This document shows, piece after piece, positions 10,958 to 23,327 of a DNA stretch of 64,000 bases. The notes below the pieces were generated by a model. It was given only the letters and a program-made list of their open reading frames with translations. It ran no database searches and was not told where the DNA came from. The number at the start of each line of letters is the position of its first letter. Position 1 is the first letter of the stretch. The stretch is from Carnegiea gigantea (taxonomy: Eukaryota > Streptophyta > Magnoliopsida > Caryophyllales > Cactaceae): the NCBI GenBank assembly GCA_029747015.1, contig JAKOGI010001573.1, forward strand, positions 28,501 to 92,500, read 5' to 3'. The position numbers and the translations under genes are program-made.

Positions 10958-11160
10958 TGTGATGTTTGGTTGGATGTAATGCAATGACAATATAATGTAA
11001 TCAATCCTGTAATGTAATTATAATTCCTTAGTTTGTGGTAATTATAATTGCAAGATAGTTCTTTTATTACAATACTCTCATACAACCAAAAAGGGTAATG
11101 AAAACATAATTACAAATTTATTTGCATTACAAGACTGATTACATTTAACCAAACATTACA
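10958..11160. mobile_element. Tourist-like MITE (TTA target duplication)
   Basis: A 203-bp near-palindrome has terminal inverted repeats: TGTGATGTTTGGTTGGATGT at the left, and TGTAATGTTTGGTTAAATGT at the right when read inverted. It is flanked by the trinucleotide TTA at 10955-10957 and 11161-11163. A TTA duplication and short length fit a PIF/Harbinger-derived Tourist MITE. It has no coding capacity. Confidence 0.8.
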
Positions 11161-11679
11161 TTAGTGCAAGTAAATAAGTTTTGCCTAGGTGAAATATTCA
11201 CGGTCCTTTTGGTTGAACAACAATGATGTTTTCCCAAAGCCAATTTTGAAGAAAATAAGTGATTAGTTATAGCTTCAGGACAATGGTTAGTTAACATAGT
11301 GCCTATCTAGCTCTTTGAATAAAATAAGTGATTAGTTATAGCGTCGGGTACCAATACATATATTGTAGACATGGGAGTTTATACTCTCAGGTACACATGG
11401 ACAACAAAATCCAGCAAGGACAAATATTAAAAAACAAAAAAACCGAAAATCAAAAACAAGCAAAAAAAACAAAAATTAAAAACAAACGAAAACCGCCACA
11501 TCCCACTCCCCATAATCGTCGGCTGTCAACTTCCCTCAAACTTCAGTTCACCAGCACTCCTCCAACTATACAAATTCTACCTCACTTCCGTTTCTTCCAC
11601 CATCAATGCGAGAGCAAGCTTCCATAGCAGCAAGAATGTGAATAGCAAAATCTCGGGTATCAGACGTGAACCATCAACC
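11161..11679. other. Spacer between CALS9 and the Ulp1-like pseudogene
   Basis: The phrase AAAATAAGTGATTAGTTATAGC occurs twice, near 11253 and 11322. An A/C-rich low-complexity stretch follows (11425-11500). No gene is recognised; the + strand ORF at 11328-11627 is compositionally biased. Confidence 0.5.
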
Positions 11680-12261
11680 ATGGCAGATTTAGATGAACGC
11701 ATGCAGGCTGAAGATGCTACTAACTCCAAAAATTCGATGAATGACAACATGACAAGAAAATTTGGAGTTATCCTCACATACAAGAGGAAATCTAGGTAAG
11801 TCATTATGTGATTTGTGTTGACATTTTTGAAAGAAAACTCAAAATAGGAGGACGAAATGCTTGAGTGATTGGGTATGGAGTAATCTTGTGAGTGGAGAAT
11901 TGTTAATGAACAAAAACAACATGCCAAAAACTTAATGAAATAGGGCAAGTCTGAATTTTGAAAGCACATACACCTGTTGATGTTGGATGATTTGGTTTGG
12001 CGGGAAAATTGCAAAAATGAAATGGGCAAACCCAAAGTGAACGACAATCACAACAGTAGTGAACAAACCCTAAGTAGCTGTGAAGTCAGTGAGCAAGAAA
12101 TTGAAAATAAAATGACAGTAAACAATACTGAAGGAAAAAGTGAACAACATAAAGAAGCCCTAATTACATTATGACATGAAACTAGTTATAAATATAATGA
12201 CAACTGTGTATTGCAGGATATTCATGAATGAAGCTGAAAGACAAAGAAGATTTTGCAACAA

Positions 12262-12372
12262 TCAATCTGAGCCTGAGCCTCAGGTGGAGGATGAGCATGA
12301 GCCAGAGCCAGAGGATGAGCACGAGCTAGAGCCAGAGGATGAGCATGAACCTGAGCCTGAGCCTGAGAAGGA
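12262..12372 (+). repeat. Acidic Glu-Pro-Asp-His tandem coding repeat
   Basis: Within exon 2 of the Ulp1-like pseudogene, a 24-bp unit encoding about EPEPEDEH is repeated four times with variation. It gives a strongly acidic, probably disordered segment just before the frame break. Confidence 0.75.
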
Positions 12373-13194
12373 AGAGACAGAGGAAGCAGCATCATTCACA
12401 CAGTCTTCAACCAACACTGAAAAGAGCACCTAAAAGAACTCCAAAAAAAAAAATTCAATTCAGGCATGTTAATGTTGAAGAACTAGTAAGTGAAAGTACT
12501 GATCTCACACTTATAACAACTAGATCATGGAGTGGCTTGCTCAGGCATAGAATAGCCCTGGGTGGCTTTCTAAGATTGGTAGAAAGGTTAGAGTACGAAC
12601 AATGGTCAGCCATAGTTGAGGCAGGGTTTGGAGGAATTTTGTCAGTTAGAACAAAATTGATCCCAAAAAAATTATCAAGGTGGCTGTTGGAAAAATATGA
12701 TCCTTGGGACAATTCACTAAACCTAGCTAATGGCAAACTCCTAATAGATGAGGAGGATGTGTACGCAACACTAGGGTTACCTATGGGAGAGTTTGAAGTA
12801 ATTGAAGGGCAAACATCAGATGTTGACATAGAGTTCTCAGATCTTTGGAGAAGAAGATGGAATATTGAAAGAGGTGCACCCCCAATTGGGAGTGTGGATG
12901 AAGTAATCCTAGCGCGTGCCGGTCATGGACATGAGTTCATCATCAACTTCATAACATATGCGATATCTAGTTGCATCATAGGAAATGCAAATGGCACTTG
13001 TCACTTCCGAGTAGTTAAGTATTTGCGCAATATCGATGAAATCAAACGCTACAATTGGTGTGCATATGCCATTAAGTGCTTGAACGATGCGGTAGTAGAA
13101 TGGAAGAAAGACAAGAGCAAATTCTTCACAAGATCGCTGTTATTCCTAATGGTAAGTACCACTATAAGCCATTACGTTAATATCTAACCAAGCA

Positions 13195-14115
13195 CTATGC
13201 ACTATGAATTAGTTCACTCAGTAAGAGAATGAGGTTCACTATGCAGTTTTAATAAATTCACAAGGTACATGAGAAAGATTAATTGAAACCCATACAAGTT
13301 CTGTGTATATGTAAATCTTTCTGGTTGCACCATTTGCTTAGGACTAGTAAACTGAGGAATTGAGGGTTGTTCACTTTGATATTTTGACAAGTTTACTGAG
13401 TAATGGAGTAAAGTTCACTATAGGTTATACTTATATGACTCCATACTACACTGAGACACACTCAATGAATGAAAGTTTTACACAATTCACTCAGGATGGT
13501 TAAGGTTCATTGAGAAATATGGTAGTTATGTGCATGTGCAAAATTCAATTGTTTCAGAATTGACTTTGCAGCAGTTCACTAATGAAGTGATGAATATTCA
13601 CTTTAAAATCAAAAAGATATTAGAACTAAATGCCACATATAAATGCACTATAAAACTACTACTGTTCACTGGTTTTGTGGATGAGATTCACTGTTAAATT
13701 TCCATAACTTCGCTAAGAAATTAGTTCACTAGTGTGTATGATAGAGTTCACTAAAGTGATGAATGTTGTTCACTATAGAAGAGAACAACAGAAAGTCACC
13801 TACAGTAGCCTCAATTCATAATGAGGCACCTTAAAGACATGGATACTCATACATATGCATAACTAACTGTAGAATGATATTAGACTAATACTATTCACTA
13901 TTTTTGAGGTTGAGATTCAGTATTAAATTTCAATACCTTCACTAAGGAATTAAGGAATGTTCCCTTTAAAAGCATACCCAATGAAGAGTGTATGAAGTAC
14001 TAGACTGTCTAATATTTCTGCATATTCACTATTTAGTTTGCATTAGTTCACTGGTGTTTATCGTATAGTTCACTGAAATAATGAATGTAGTTCACTGTAG
14101 AAGTGAACATCAGAA
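13195..14115 (+). repeat. TTCACT-rich intron repeat, block 1
   Basis: This lies in the intron between pseudogene exons at 13151 and 14221. The hexamer TTCACT appears about seventeen times in about 0.9 kb, mostly as AGTTCACT or GTTCACT. Longer copies are visible: a segment starting ATTAGTTCACT at 13720 recurs at 14042 (322 bp apart) and stays alignable for more than 140 bp. Another pair starts near 13666 and 13885. Confidence 0.8.
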
Positions 14116-15841
14116 ACACACATACATTAGCATTCAGTTACATTAATGCACCTTAATAACATTGCTATTCATATATATACATAACTTACTCTAATATGGT
14201 ATATGGTACTATTATGGCAGCTATTCTACATGGATAGAGTGCAATTCAGAGGAAGAAAGGTTGAAAGATCCTTCCCAGTTGCTATTAATTGGGACACAGA
14301 TAAGGTGAGAAACAGAGACAAAGATGAACAACTATCAGGGGGATACGGGAAAGGTAGGATAATAGAGAGAATTGACTATCAAATAATAACGCGCTTAGCT
14401 AAAGTGGATTTGGACATAAACATGCAAGAAATGGAAAGAGGCCAACCACACAAAGGAGGAACCAGTGAGATGTCCCAGGCAAGACCAAGTAAAGAGCAAC
14501 GCTGTCCATTCTTCCCACACTGCAATGGACAATGTGAAGACCTCATACATGTCAATGATGATCCAATTCAGGTAACTATCTAAATAACAAAGCATGCTTA
14601 GCTGTTTTTGCAATCTCAAATGTAATTACTGCTTAATAACTGTAAGATACTAATGTCATATTCCAACATCACTTCACCAAATTAACGTATACCTTATGCA
14701 CAGGATAATGTGACCAAAGGAGCTCCAGCACAACAAGGGGAGACATCAACAGAAATGCAAGCTCAGAAGTCTCCACCCCACACTAGACACACATGAGCTA
14801 CAAATGAGAATGTACAAGAGTGCGTCTCCCCAGATGACGCATATTCTTGCAGCCTAGAGTTCCTCGAACAACTTGACAAACTAGAAAGCGTGGCTAGAGG
14901 GGAAATACAGCACAGGAAAAGGGTGGCTTGCAGCCCATCAAGTTTCAGCCTTGGAATGTCACTTGAACAAGAAGCAATTCCAGCACCTTCAGCACACCCT
15001 ACCCCCAGCACAGTTCAAGTACAATGGGGAGAGAAGATAGCAGAACCATCTACCACATCAACTGAGCAACAAACAGATGAGGGCAGTGAGCATGTTGTTA
15101 ACCCTGAAAAAGCACCTCAAACCAGCAAAGGAACAGACAAGGCAACAGAAATACATGAAATCAATAAAGCAAAGCAAGTAGTAAAACGTCAGCCCTCGAA
15201 GAGGATGGTCACACAAGTGCCATTTCAATGTCGATCGCCATATCTTAAAGATTACAGAGAGGCTAGGGATCGGCTAACTCATTAACAGCTGATATTGGTG
15301 GACTACGCTTTCCTGCCACCAGATGAATTGCACCCATCAATGTAAGTTTTATACCTTACAACAACATCACATAAACACACAATTATTCGTATTATACTTT
15401 GTTCATATTCTCCTCTTAAAGAATTAATGACTATAATCTAAAATATGGGGAGAAACTATTCGAGTATGTCCATGAGAAGGAAGACATAAAATTGTGGATA
15501 TTCAGGGAAGCATTTGAAACATTGGCTGGAATAGAGCAGGACTTAGACAAGTCCATAGTTGATGTACTATGTCTACTACTTAACTGGATGGAAAGGCGAA
15601 GAAATCCGATGACAAAGAAAAGAATGTTCTTCACCACCAATATCTTCGTAAGACCATAACACATTACATACAACATTGTTCTCTCTTTTATAACACAATT
15701 TTAATCATTAACATTTAAATGCCTACTTTGCATTTCTAGATGGCCATAGAGAATGAAACATTGGATTTATCAAACATCTTCAAGGCGGTAATGGACCGTG
15801 AGAGAAAGAGGTATAAATGGATAACTAGATGCAACTAGATG

Positions 15842-16720
15842 TAATGTCTAATTAGTTCACCAAGTATATTGAATGAGTTCACTGAGTGAATAATGAATGT
15901 TCACTAATATGTGTAACTTGTAATTGATTAACTATGGGTGGTCAATTAGTTCACTAAGTACGATGATTGAGTTCACTGAGTGACTGATGATGGTTCACTT
16001 TATATTTTGATTAGCAGTGATACTAAATGCAAACTTGCCTTCATGTGTAACAGTTCGACGATATGTATATGTGTAACTTGTAATTGATTCACTATGAATT
16101 ATCAATTAGTTCAATGAGTACAATGATTGAGTTCACTAAGTGACTGATGAATGTTCACTATACATTGTGATTGCCATTGAAACTAAATGCAAAATTGTCA
16201 TCATGTGTAACAGTTGGACAATTTGTATATGTTTAACTCGTAATTGATTCACTATTGGTTGACAATTAGTTCACTGAGGACTTGACAAAGTCACCCATAA
16301 AAGATGCAAACAAATGGAATGTGGCAGTGGTAATTGAAAAACTAGATAGTTTGCATTAGTTCACAAAAGAAATGAACAAGGTTCACAATATAATGAATGC
16401 AACGAGCTTCTTTTACAATATGTGATCCTCACTATTTAGTTCAACATGTACGTGAAGCATGTTCATTATTGCCCTTTGTGTATTCTAACCATGTCACTGA
16501 ATAATTTAGTAAAGAACACAAGCAAACATACTACTTGTGTCCATATGCAACTCTTATTCAGTACAATATAAAGTTTGCATTAGCTCACTGAGTTCACTAG
16601 GAAGTTTTATTTAATATGGGTATTCTTTCATGTTCAATCAAACCATAATTCACTATAACATATCAGGTTGTTCATCATAAAGCCATTTTCAGTTCACTAT
16701 AACCAGCTCAGTACACCTGA
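15842..16720 (+). repeat. TTCACT-rich intron repeat, block 2
   Basis: This is a second intron of the same pseudogene with the same vocabulary (TTAGTTCACT, GAGTTCACTGAGTGA, ATGAATGTTCACTA). TTCACT occurs about thirteen times. From 15917 it is organised as a 160-bp tandem repeat; the later part is more scattered. Confidence 0.8.
15917..16290 (+). repeat. 160-bp tandem repeat, about 2.3 copies
   Basis: Copies begin at 15917, 16077 and 16237 with CTTGTAATTGATT or CTCGTAATTGATT. Each carries TCAATTAGTTCA, GATTGAGTTCACT and a TGTAACAGTT block. A partial copy precedes the array near 15855. Confidence 0.85.
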
Positions 16721-17311
16721 ATATACTTAACCTCATGCATTTTCTATGACATGTAGGTGTTTTTCCCCATACTTCAAGACCATTATTTTTTTGTCCTCTG
16801 TTATGACTTTGGAGGCAAGAAAATAATTGTACTTGATAATCGCCTGGCAGGAGAGAATGCCACATCCAGATATAAGAATCCATGGTAAAGATACCTCAAA
16901 CACAAAACCCTTAACTCATATACAAAAATATCACTCCATAACATTAAGAAATTATGTGCAGACAAAACTTGTTTGCAATTTACTTATTGAATGGACGATT
17001 TAAAAAAGTGGTTGACGTCAGGAAATTTACCCTCGTATTTTGGAATCTATTGTGGCAAGATGACAATAACATACATGATTACGGGATTTATGCCATACGC
17101 CGTATGGGGTCGTTTCAGGGAGGAAGTGTCAAGTACTATTCAACTGGTTTCGAAAAGAATGAGATAACCTATACATTTCGTTCCTGAACCAATATCAACT
17201 TCAAATTAACTGTAATTCACATTTAAAGTTCAATAACACGCATTAATATACATGTCGAAAATGCAGGAAGAGTTCTTGAAACATCTACGTTCAAGTTCAA
17301 TATCAACTGTC

Positions 17312-20300
17312 TGTCGCACCTCGCGACCACCTTCCGGCGACCACCAGTAGCAACAACGAAGATATCAGTGAAAGGGGACAAAACCCAAGTCTGGGTTTGG
17401 GTCGAATTAGGTCCTTTTTTGCGTGGGTCAAGCATGGATTAGGTCTGTTTATGCATCAGTGAGCAAGGGTTAGGGAACTGAGCTTTTCCAGCACTCAAAG
17501 TCGAGTCCAGCAGCCCTCGAACGAATCCCTAGCTTGGAATCGAGGTGGGTGTTTCTCGCCTCCTAAATTATTAGTAATTTCGAAAACGTTTTAGCCTCAA
17601 GTTGTGATGCATGTCAATTTTAGGCTAATTGAAGTTGTGGGAGTGAATATGCATGTTTAGTTCAATTGAAATCAGGCTTAGAATACGCATGTATAGGCTG
17701 TCCGAGTGTTCTTTAAAATTGTGCTAATTTCCACGCTCGTTTATGCATGTTTAGTTCGACTAAATTTAGGCTTAGATTAAGCGTGTATAGGCTGTCCAAA
17801 AGTTGCTCAAGATTGAATTGATTTTAGGCCTGAAATGATACCTAAATTGAGTCGGAATTAACTCCTTAATTGGGTAGAAAGTATGCCCCGTTTAATGGCA
17901 AGAATGTGTGATTATCATGTTTAAAAGAATTGAACATTATGAGAGTAAACAACATCTTAACTCAATGCATGTTAATTTGGTTATTTTATGCTTGAAAGCA
18001 GCTTCAAAATAACCTAAGAATGTTTTGAATCGATGCCCGTTAAGTTAACTGACTCATGCATGAAAATGACTTCGAAACGAACTAAGAATGCCTAAAATCG
18101 ATGCATGCTGAATTGGTTAGCTCTTGATTAAAAGTAATCTTGGAAACGACCCAAACATGTTCTAAATGGATACTTGTTAAGTTAGTTCATTCGTGTTTAA
18201 AAGTGACCTTTGAAACAACCTAAGCATACTTTGACTTGTCGCTTCATAAGTTAGTTCAATCATGTTTGAAAGTATGCTTCGAAACAAATTATACGTGTTC
18301 TAAGTCAATGTATGCTGAATTAGTCGTTTCATGTTCGAAGATGTTCTCGAAACCACTTGAGAGTGCCTTATGATGATGCATGTAAAGTTAGCTAATCTAT
18401 GCTTAAAAGTGGCCTTGCAATGACCTAAGCGTGCATTTAATCGATGCTTGTTAAGTTAAGTGAAATCATGCTTTGAAAATGACATGAGTATGGCATGCTT
18501 ATTTCCTAAATGTGAATTATGAATGTAAGCTCTCTTCATGTCTCGCTAGTTCATTTCAGTTCGTTGCGTACTTTATTTAAGTTAAGGAAATGTATGTATA
18601 TGTTTATATATGCTTGATGTAGCGCACCGCCGGATGGTGCTGCTTGCTCAGGTAAGTATATAAGCCCTATTGCACATTCTTTATAAGCTTTCATGATAAT
18701 ATGCTATGGTTATAGAATTGAAAACTAAGACAGCAGTCGGATGGCTTGAGGTTGAACTAATGAGAGTTTTGAGGTCCTTTTGATCGGTGTTGTGTGCAGA
18801 GGGAGTCTGGGTTGTGATTGACCGCAATGGTGTGGATTGCAAGGCCATGTGTGGCTTATTCTGCTAAATTGATTATGAAGTGTTTGAATATGTTACGGGC
18901 AAAACCCCCTTCCCTTTATGTCATTAAGTTTCATCTTGCGAGTGAGGGTGTGTTTGAAAAAGGAAATTTTCATGGTTGTAACCAATAGTAGCCATAACTA
19001 TTAGCAATCAATGGTCTATTTTAAATATACGAATACAGTTTTGGGAGTGAACTCGCTAGAACGGGGCAATCCCTAAGGAATTTAAATAAAAAGTGAGTGC
19101 GCTGTATGAAAGAGAATTTCGCTGTGAGAGGCAGCAAACTTATTAGCTGTTGTAGCCATACGCTTTAAATTGGCTAAGATAATGTGCTTTGGACAATATG
19201 ATATAAATGATGTTAGCTTAGGGAATAAGTCCTGGTATGAGGAAACCCTGGATGACCTTAATGAGGGTAATGGTCCAATATGTTATATGTTGCCATCCCG
19301 GGAGTAAGAGCTTAGCGTGAGTGCTACGTCTCACTATGGGGTTTGAGAATAAATCTCACCCAATTAGCACCCTGTAATGATCTCATGCCAGAAGTATTTT
19401 CCTAATAAGCAAGGAAAAGCAGTTGGCATTTGCCATTTTAAGTATTTCAGAAAGAAAGAAAGTTTTATGGGCCATTAAGAGGCCAGACTGGATGAAATGT
19501 GAAAAGCTTATAAAGGTCCTATAAGGACCAATACGAAAGAAATTCCTTTTAAAGGATGTGAACCTTAAGAGGTTATGAAAAGTGTTTTCAAAGAAAGAAA
19601 GGAAGATTTCTATGAATGCTTAATGAAACATATTCCTAAGCACAATCGAATGCGATTTCAAGTAACATGTGGCCATATTCTTATAATGCATCGAGCATAT
19701 GAGTTTGAATGTGCATGTTCTATGAAAGAAAGCTCTTTGCATAATCTCTAGTCCCTGTGTTTAAGCATCTTGTGTAAGTGCATTGGTTTAGGCAAGGCAT
19801 AATTCATGTGTATATCACATAACCTATGAAAGAAAGTTCTGTACCTAGCCCTCGTTGCTTACTTATGTGATTTGAGTGCTTGGTTTTTAAGAAGTTTGGT
19901 TATTTAGGAACCTAAAAATGAGTTTGTGCGGCTAAAATGAAGTTTATGGATAGTGATCCTTCCTTAAGGATTTACGATTGCCTAATATGATAGTAAAGTA
20001 TGAATACGTGGTATGTGACTGTTAAGGATATTACTGCTTGCAATGGTTTTGGTTTTAAGGAGTCGGAAAATACTCACTGAGCGTGTGGTCGCTCATCCCA
20101 TTACTCTTTCTCCTTTTTCCCCAGGTTTGCATTATGACAAGTAGAAGCCAAGTCACATATGCCAAGATGGAGTTTATCTGTGCTTGGAAGGTGTCATGTG
20201 TGCCCAATTGAAATGGGGTCTTACATATTTAACGAAGTCATGTAACATATTCCTAGAATTGTAAACGTTTGTAAACAAGTATTCTACTTTATACCGTGCA

Positions 20301-20693
20301 TTCGATTTAGGAATCGCTCTTTATGGCCATGTGAGCCAACCATCTAATTTTTTAGTTGTCCTTTTAGCTGAAATCAGTTACGTTTTGGGATATAAACCCC
20401 AGTACTCCGGTTGTATGAACCGTTGAGTTGTATCTTTCACTTCTCCTTTATTAATGAACTGTATTGTTTGACGTACTCCGAGCAAGTTGCTCGTTGAGTT
20501 ATGAACTCCAGTGTGCAGCCATTGAGCTTATTTTAGAATGTTTTACGCTTCCGTTGATTGTAGGGGTTTATTGTAAGGCTTTTAGCCTGGAAATGGTCAG
20601 CTTTTAGGGGAAACTCTGTCCGTTTTGCCCCAGAAGTTAAGTAGGAAGTAAGAAAACATAGCGCTCCTCGCCCTAGGGGCTGGGGGTGTTACA
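17312..20693 (+). mobile_element. Solo LTR of a Ty3/gypsy element (chromovirus-like ends)
   Basis: The segment begins TGTCGCACCTCG and ends GGGGGTGTTACA, the TG...CA termini and wording common to plant Tekay/Del-type LTRs. It interrupts the last visible exon of the Ulp1-like pseudogene. No primer site follows the right end and no polypurine tract precedes the left, so it is read as a solo LTR. A TATA-like motif (AAGTATATAAGCC) lies near 18652. No 5-bp target duplication is found (CTGTC left, CGTGA right), so one end may be rearranged. It has no coding potential; it contains a 68-bp minisatellite. Confidence 0.65.
17935..18485 (+). repeat. 68-bp degenerate minisatellite inside the solo LTR
   Basis: About eight consecutive units of 67-70 bp share the pattern TTCGAAAC..CCTAAG.ATG, ATCGATGCATGTTAAGTTAGTT and CATG.TTGAAAGTGAC. 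Copies diverge noticeably from each other. Confidence 0.8.
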
Positions 20694-20796
20694 CGTGATC
20701 TTCAGTCAGCCCTCCCCCATCTCCTCCTCTTCTTTTTCTCCCTCATATCTCAGCACCACAGAGCAAAAGCAGAGCACGGTTACATAGCCATGGCGA

Positions 20797-20827
<31 letters not shown>

Positions 20828-23111
20828 TCATTCACTCCATCTTCATCTCTCTCTCTCTCTCCTCTCTCTCTCTCGTACTCACAGAGGGCCACAGCTGTTG
20901 CTCTACCTTTTTTTCTTCTTTCTTAATCTTCCATAATCGTTCTTTCAATCCTATCTCTTCTTTCGTCATTAACCATTAATTACAACCATTACCCATTAGT
21001 TCCATCATTATCATCATCTGCATCAAGGACTTTGCAGTGAAAATGCCTTTAATAGAAGTAGTTATTGAAGGGAGGTGAGAAGGCTGAATTTTGGGCTGGC
21101 TTTAAAAATGAAACAGAGCACGGCAAATGGAAGAGGAGATGAGGAGCAGAAAGTAGATTTAGTTGTTATTTTACTTCTGAATTTTATTATCAAGATTAGA
21201 ATTTCAATTTTTCGCACTTAGTGTAATCTGAGTTTGTTGTTGAAATTGAGTTAAAAATTCCAGTCTTCATTTCGTAGAGATTTAATTTCTAGTTAGGCAA
21301 ATAAGGGCTCAAAATTTGTAATGTTCCACGCTATTGTTCGATCTAAAAGAGATTTTTAGGTCTTAGAATAATTTGCTGGGCGTGGATGCGAACTCTGTGC
21401 CACTGCAAGTCACAACCTTATCAACATGGTACTTAGCTATGGTGATGTGAAGTCTTTGAGTTCTGCTGTTTTGCTGGGCTAAATGACTGAAGTCAACATT
21501 CGACTAAGTGTTGGTGGGTTGATTAATTTGTAATTTGGTTTTTAAGCTTTATTTTTGGCTTGGGGTCTCTGCAAGTTGGAGCTCATAATTTCATGAGTTA
21601 ATATTGTTTATTTAGTCTTAAATTAGTTTAGAATTCTTGGTTACCTAATTTCACAATCATCCCTGAGGATGATACTCATAATTCCTACAATGATAATCGT
21701 ATACTTGCAGTAAAATAACAACATTCGTGCTCGGATTTGTGTGGGCCATTGATTAATACCTTGAGTGGGCACTACCCGATCCACCAATTGGTTCCCTTAG
21801 TTGGTGTTATTTGGATCAGTATGGGTCCGTAGTTGGTACCATCAGTGGGCAACGCCCAATCTGCCAGGATGCTAACGTGACTCCACAATTTTTGATTTGA
21901 TGACTTCTACATTCTTTAGAGCATTGGGTCCTCGTTGATAACTTAAATGCCCATCGCTAGGTTCACAGGATCTGTTTGCGACCCTTGTGCTTTGTGATGC
22001 TCCTTTGTATGAGTCATGATTTGACTCCCCCTAAACTAAAGAACTGTGGTTAACCTAAGAATACATGATATCTTATGAAATTGGATTTAGCTCAGATTTG
22101 GATTTTAAATTTAGAATTGGATTTGGAGGTTCATTCAGGATGACAATTAGATTGTGATTGATTTGAAGCAAATGTGTTATTGACAAGTATCTTTAAAGAA
22201 ATATATTATGTGTTCATAGCAAGTATGTTATCTTTTTAAAGAAAAATACTTTTGTATGTGTGAATTATGGTTATGGGTAGGCTATTAGCTTGACTTAGTA
22301 GATTCTGCTTCCTTTTGGACTCCAGTGAGGGGTAGGACCCTAAAAGACATGATCAGTATAGGACGACCATGGTCAGTTTAGCGAATAGATTAGCAGCGTA
22401 GTTTGCTTAAGAACTCAAGCGGAAACAAGGGTTCCTAAAACGTGCCTGGTGTGGGAAAGGTATGACAGGGTTAACTAATTGCTTGTCTCATAACGTATAT
22501 GTGTGTGTGTTTTATGAAGTTTCAGGTGCATGATAAATATAGTATAAGGGATATTTGTTTATTTCTAAAGCATGAGCATGTTCATCTATCACATTTGTAT
22601 GCTATGCGCTGATGTTCTTATATTATTATTGGCGAAATATGCATGCATGTGGTGATGTGTGAACCGGATAATGTACAATGTGTAACAATGGGGAAGGTAA
22701 ATGATATTCATGTGCTCAGGAGCTCATGACCTTACCATTTTTTAGGTTTTTGGAAGCTGAAGGGAGTCACAGGAGCATACAAGAGAGCTAGCGATTAAAG
22801 ACGCTTTTGGAAAACCAACTTGGGAATGCAAGCCTTATTATGTTTTTATGTAATGGATTATGTTTAGTAAATGCGATACGGATGCATCGTACGTGCAAGC
22901 ATATAAGACTGTTATGAATATGGTCTAAATATGCATAAAAATGTATTTTAGAATTATGCTACCGACTTTAACCAAATTCAATTCAAAGCTTCCGCTACAC
23001 TCGTCTTCTAATAAGTTAATTAGTGATAAGGAGTTAAGATAGCCTTGTCGGTATCTTTAGTTAGACATTTGTGACAGTGGTGCACCTACTTCTTTCAAGC
23101 GAGGCATTACA
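20694..23111 (+). mobile_element. LTR fragment of remnant element B (left boundary unknown)
   Basis: The right end GCATTACA at 23111 is followed four bases later by a TGGTATCAGAGC primer site, so this is the 3' end of a 5' LTR. It carries a long CT microsatellite at 20797-20874 and an imperfect repeat around 21715-21880 (AGTGGGCACTACCCGATC / AGTGGGCAACGCCCAATC). The TGTAATACCC start seen in B's other LTR is not found upstream, so the left part is lost or the two LTRs are heterologous. Confidence 0.55.
20797..20874. repeat. (CT)n microsatellite
   Basis: Long pure CT runs are separated by CATCTCATTCACTCCATCTT-like interruptions. Confidence 0.9.
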
Positions 23112-23327
23112 GATGTGGTATCAGAGCAATAAACCCATAACCTATAGGGCTTGCGTGTGCATGTGATTGACTATATGTTTGATGATGTGTATAGATGTGA
23201 TTCCGTGAGATACATGTGTTCTACATGAACTTGATTTGCAAAGCGGCTTTGTTTGACATGGAACTTGAGATTAGAAAATTAGGAATGGTAAGTTCTGGGG
23301 AAGCAACTTATTTTAAGAGGGGAACAA
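23112..23327 (+). mobile_element. Residual interior of element B with PBS and PPT
   Basis: The primer site TGGTATCAGAGC (23116-23127) and the polypurine tract AAGAGGGGAA (23315-23324) are separated by less than 200 bp, with no coding sequence. The next LTR starts TGTAATACCC at 23328. Either nearly all of gag-pol was deleted or B was always a very short element. Confidence 0.7.

Larger units (their letters stand above)
11680..17311 (+). pseudogene. Ulp1-like cysteine protease family gene of the plant transposon-associated type, broken
   Basis: Inferred exons: 11680-11795, 12217-13151, 14221-14571, 14704-15341, 15422-15647, 15740-15810, 16757-16884, about 16965-17186 and 17267-17311. The N-terminal region (about 12440-13151) has the AGFGGILSV / LLEKYDPWDN / LIDEEDVYATLGLPMG pattern found upstream of Ulp1 domains in many plant mobile genes. 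The C-terminal exons give VFFPILQDHYFFVLCYDFGG, LDNR and NNIHDYGIYAIRRM, a Ulp1/C48 fold with His and Asp, but Tyr where the catalytic Cys of 'HDCG' should be. Breaks: a frame change near 12420-12440, TGA at 14797-14799, TAA near 15283-15285, and a lost frame at the 16884 donor and near 17000. A solo LTR begins at 17312 and cuts the last exon. Ulp1 enzymes remove SUMO; this copy should be inactive. Confidence 0.8.

Noticed and set aside
12455..12829. 124-residue minus-strand ORF
   Set aside because: Antisense shadow of the conserved exon of the Ulp1-like pseudogene.
13195..16720. TTCACT arrays as a CRISPR-like array
   Set aside because: Repeat spacing is irregular, the repeat core is too short, the setting is a plant intron, and no cas genes exist.
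17312..20693. A full-length retroelement with this LTR at its left end
   Set aside because: No primer site, polypurine tract or coding remnant adjoins the LTR-like segment.
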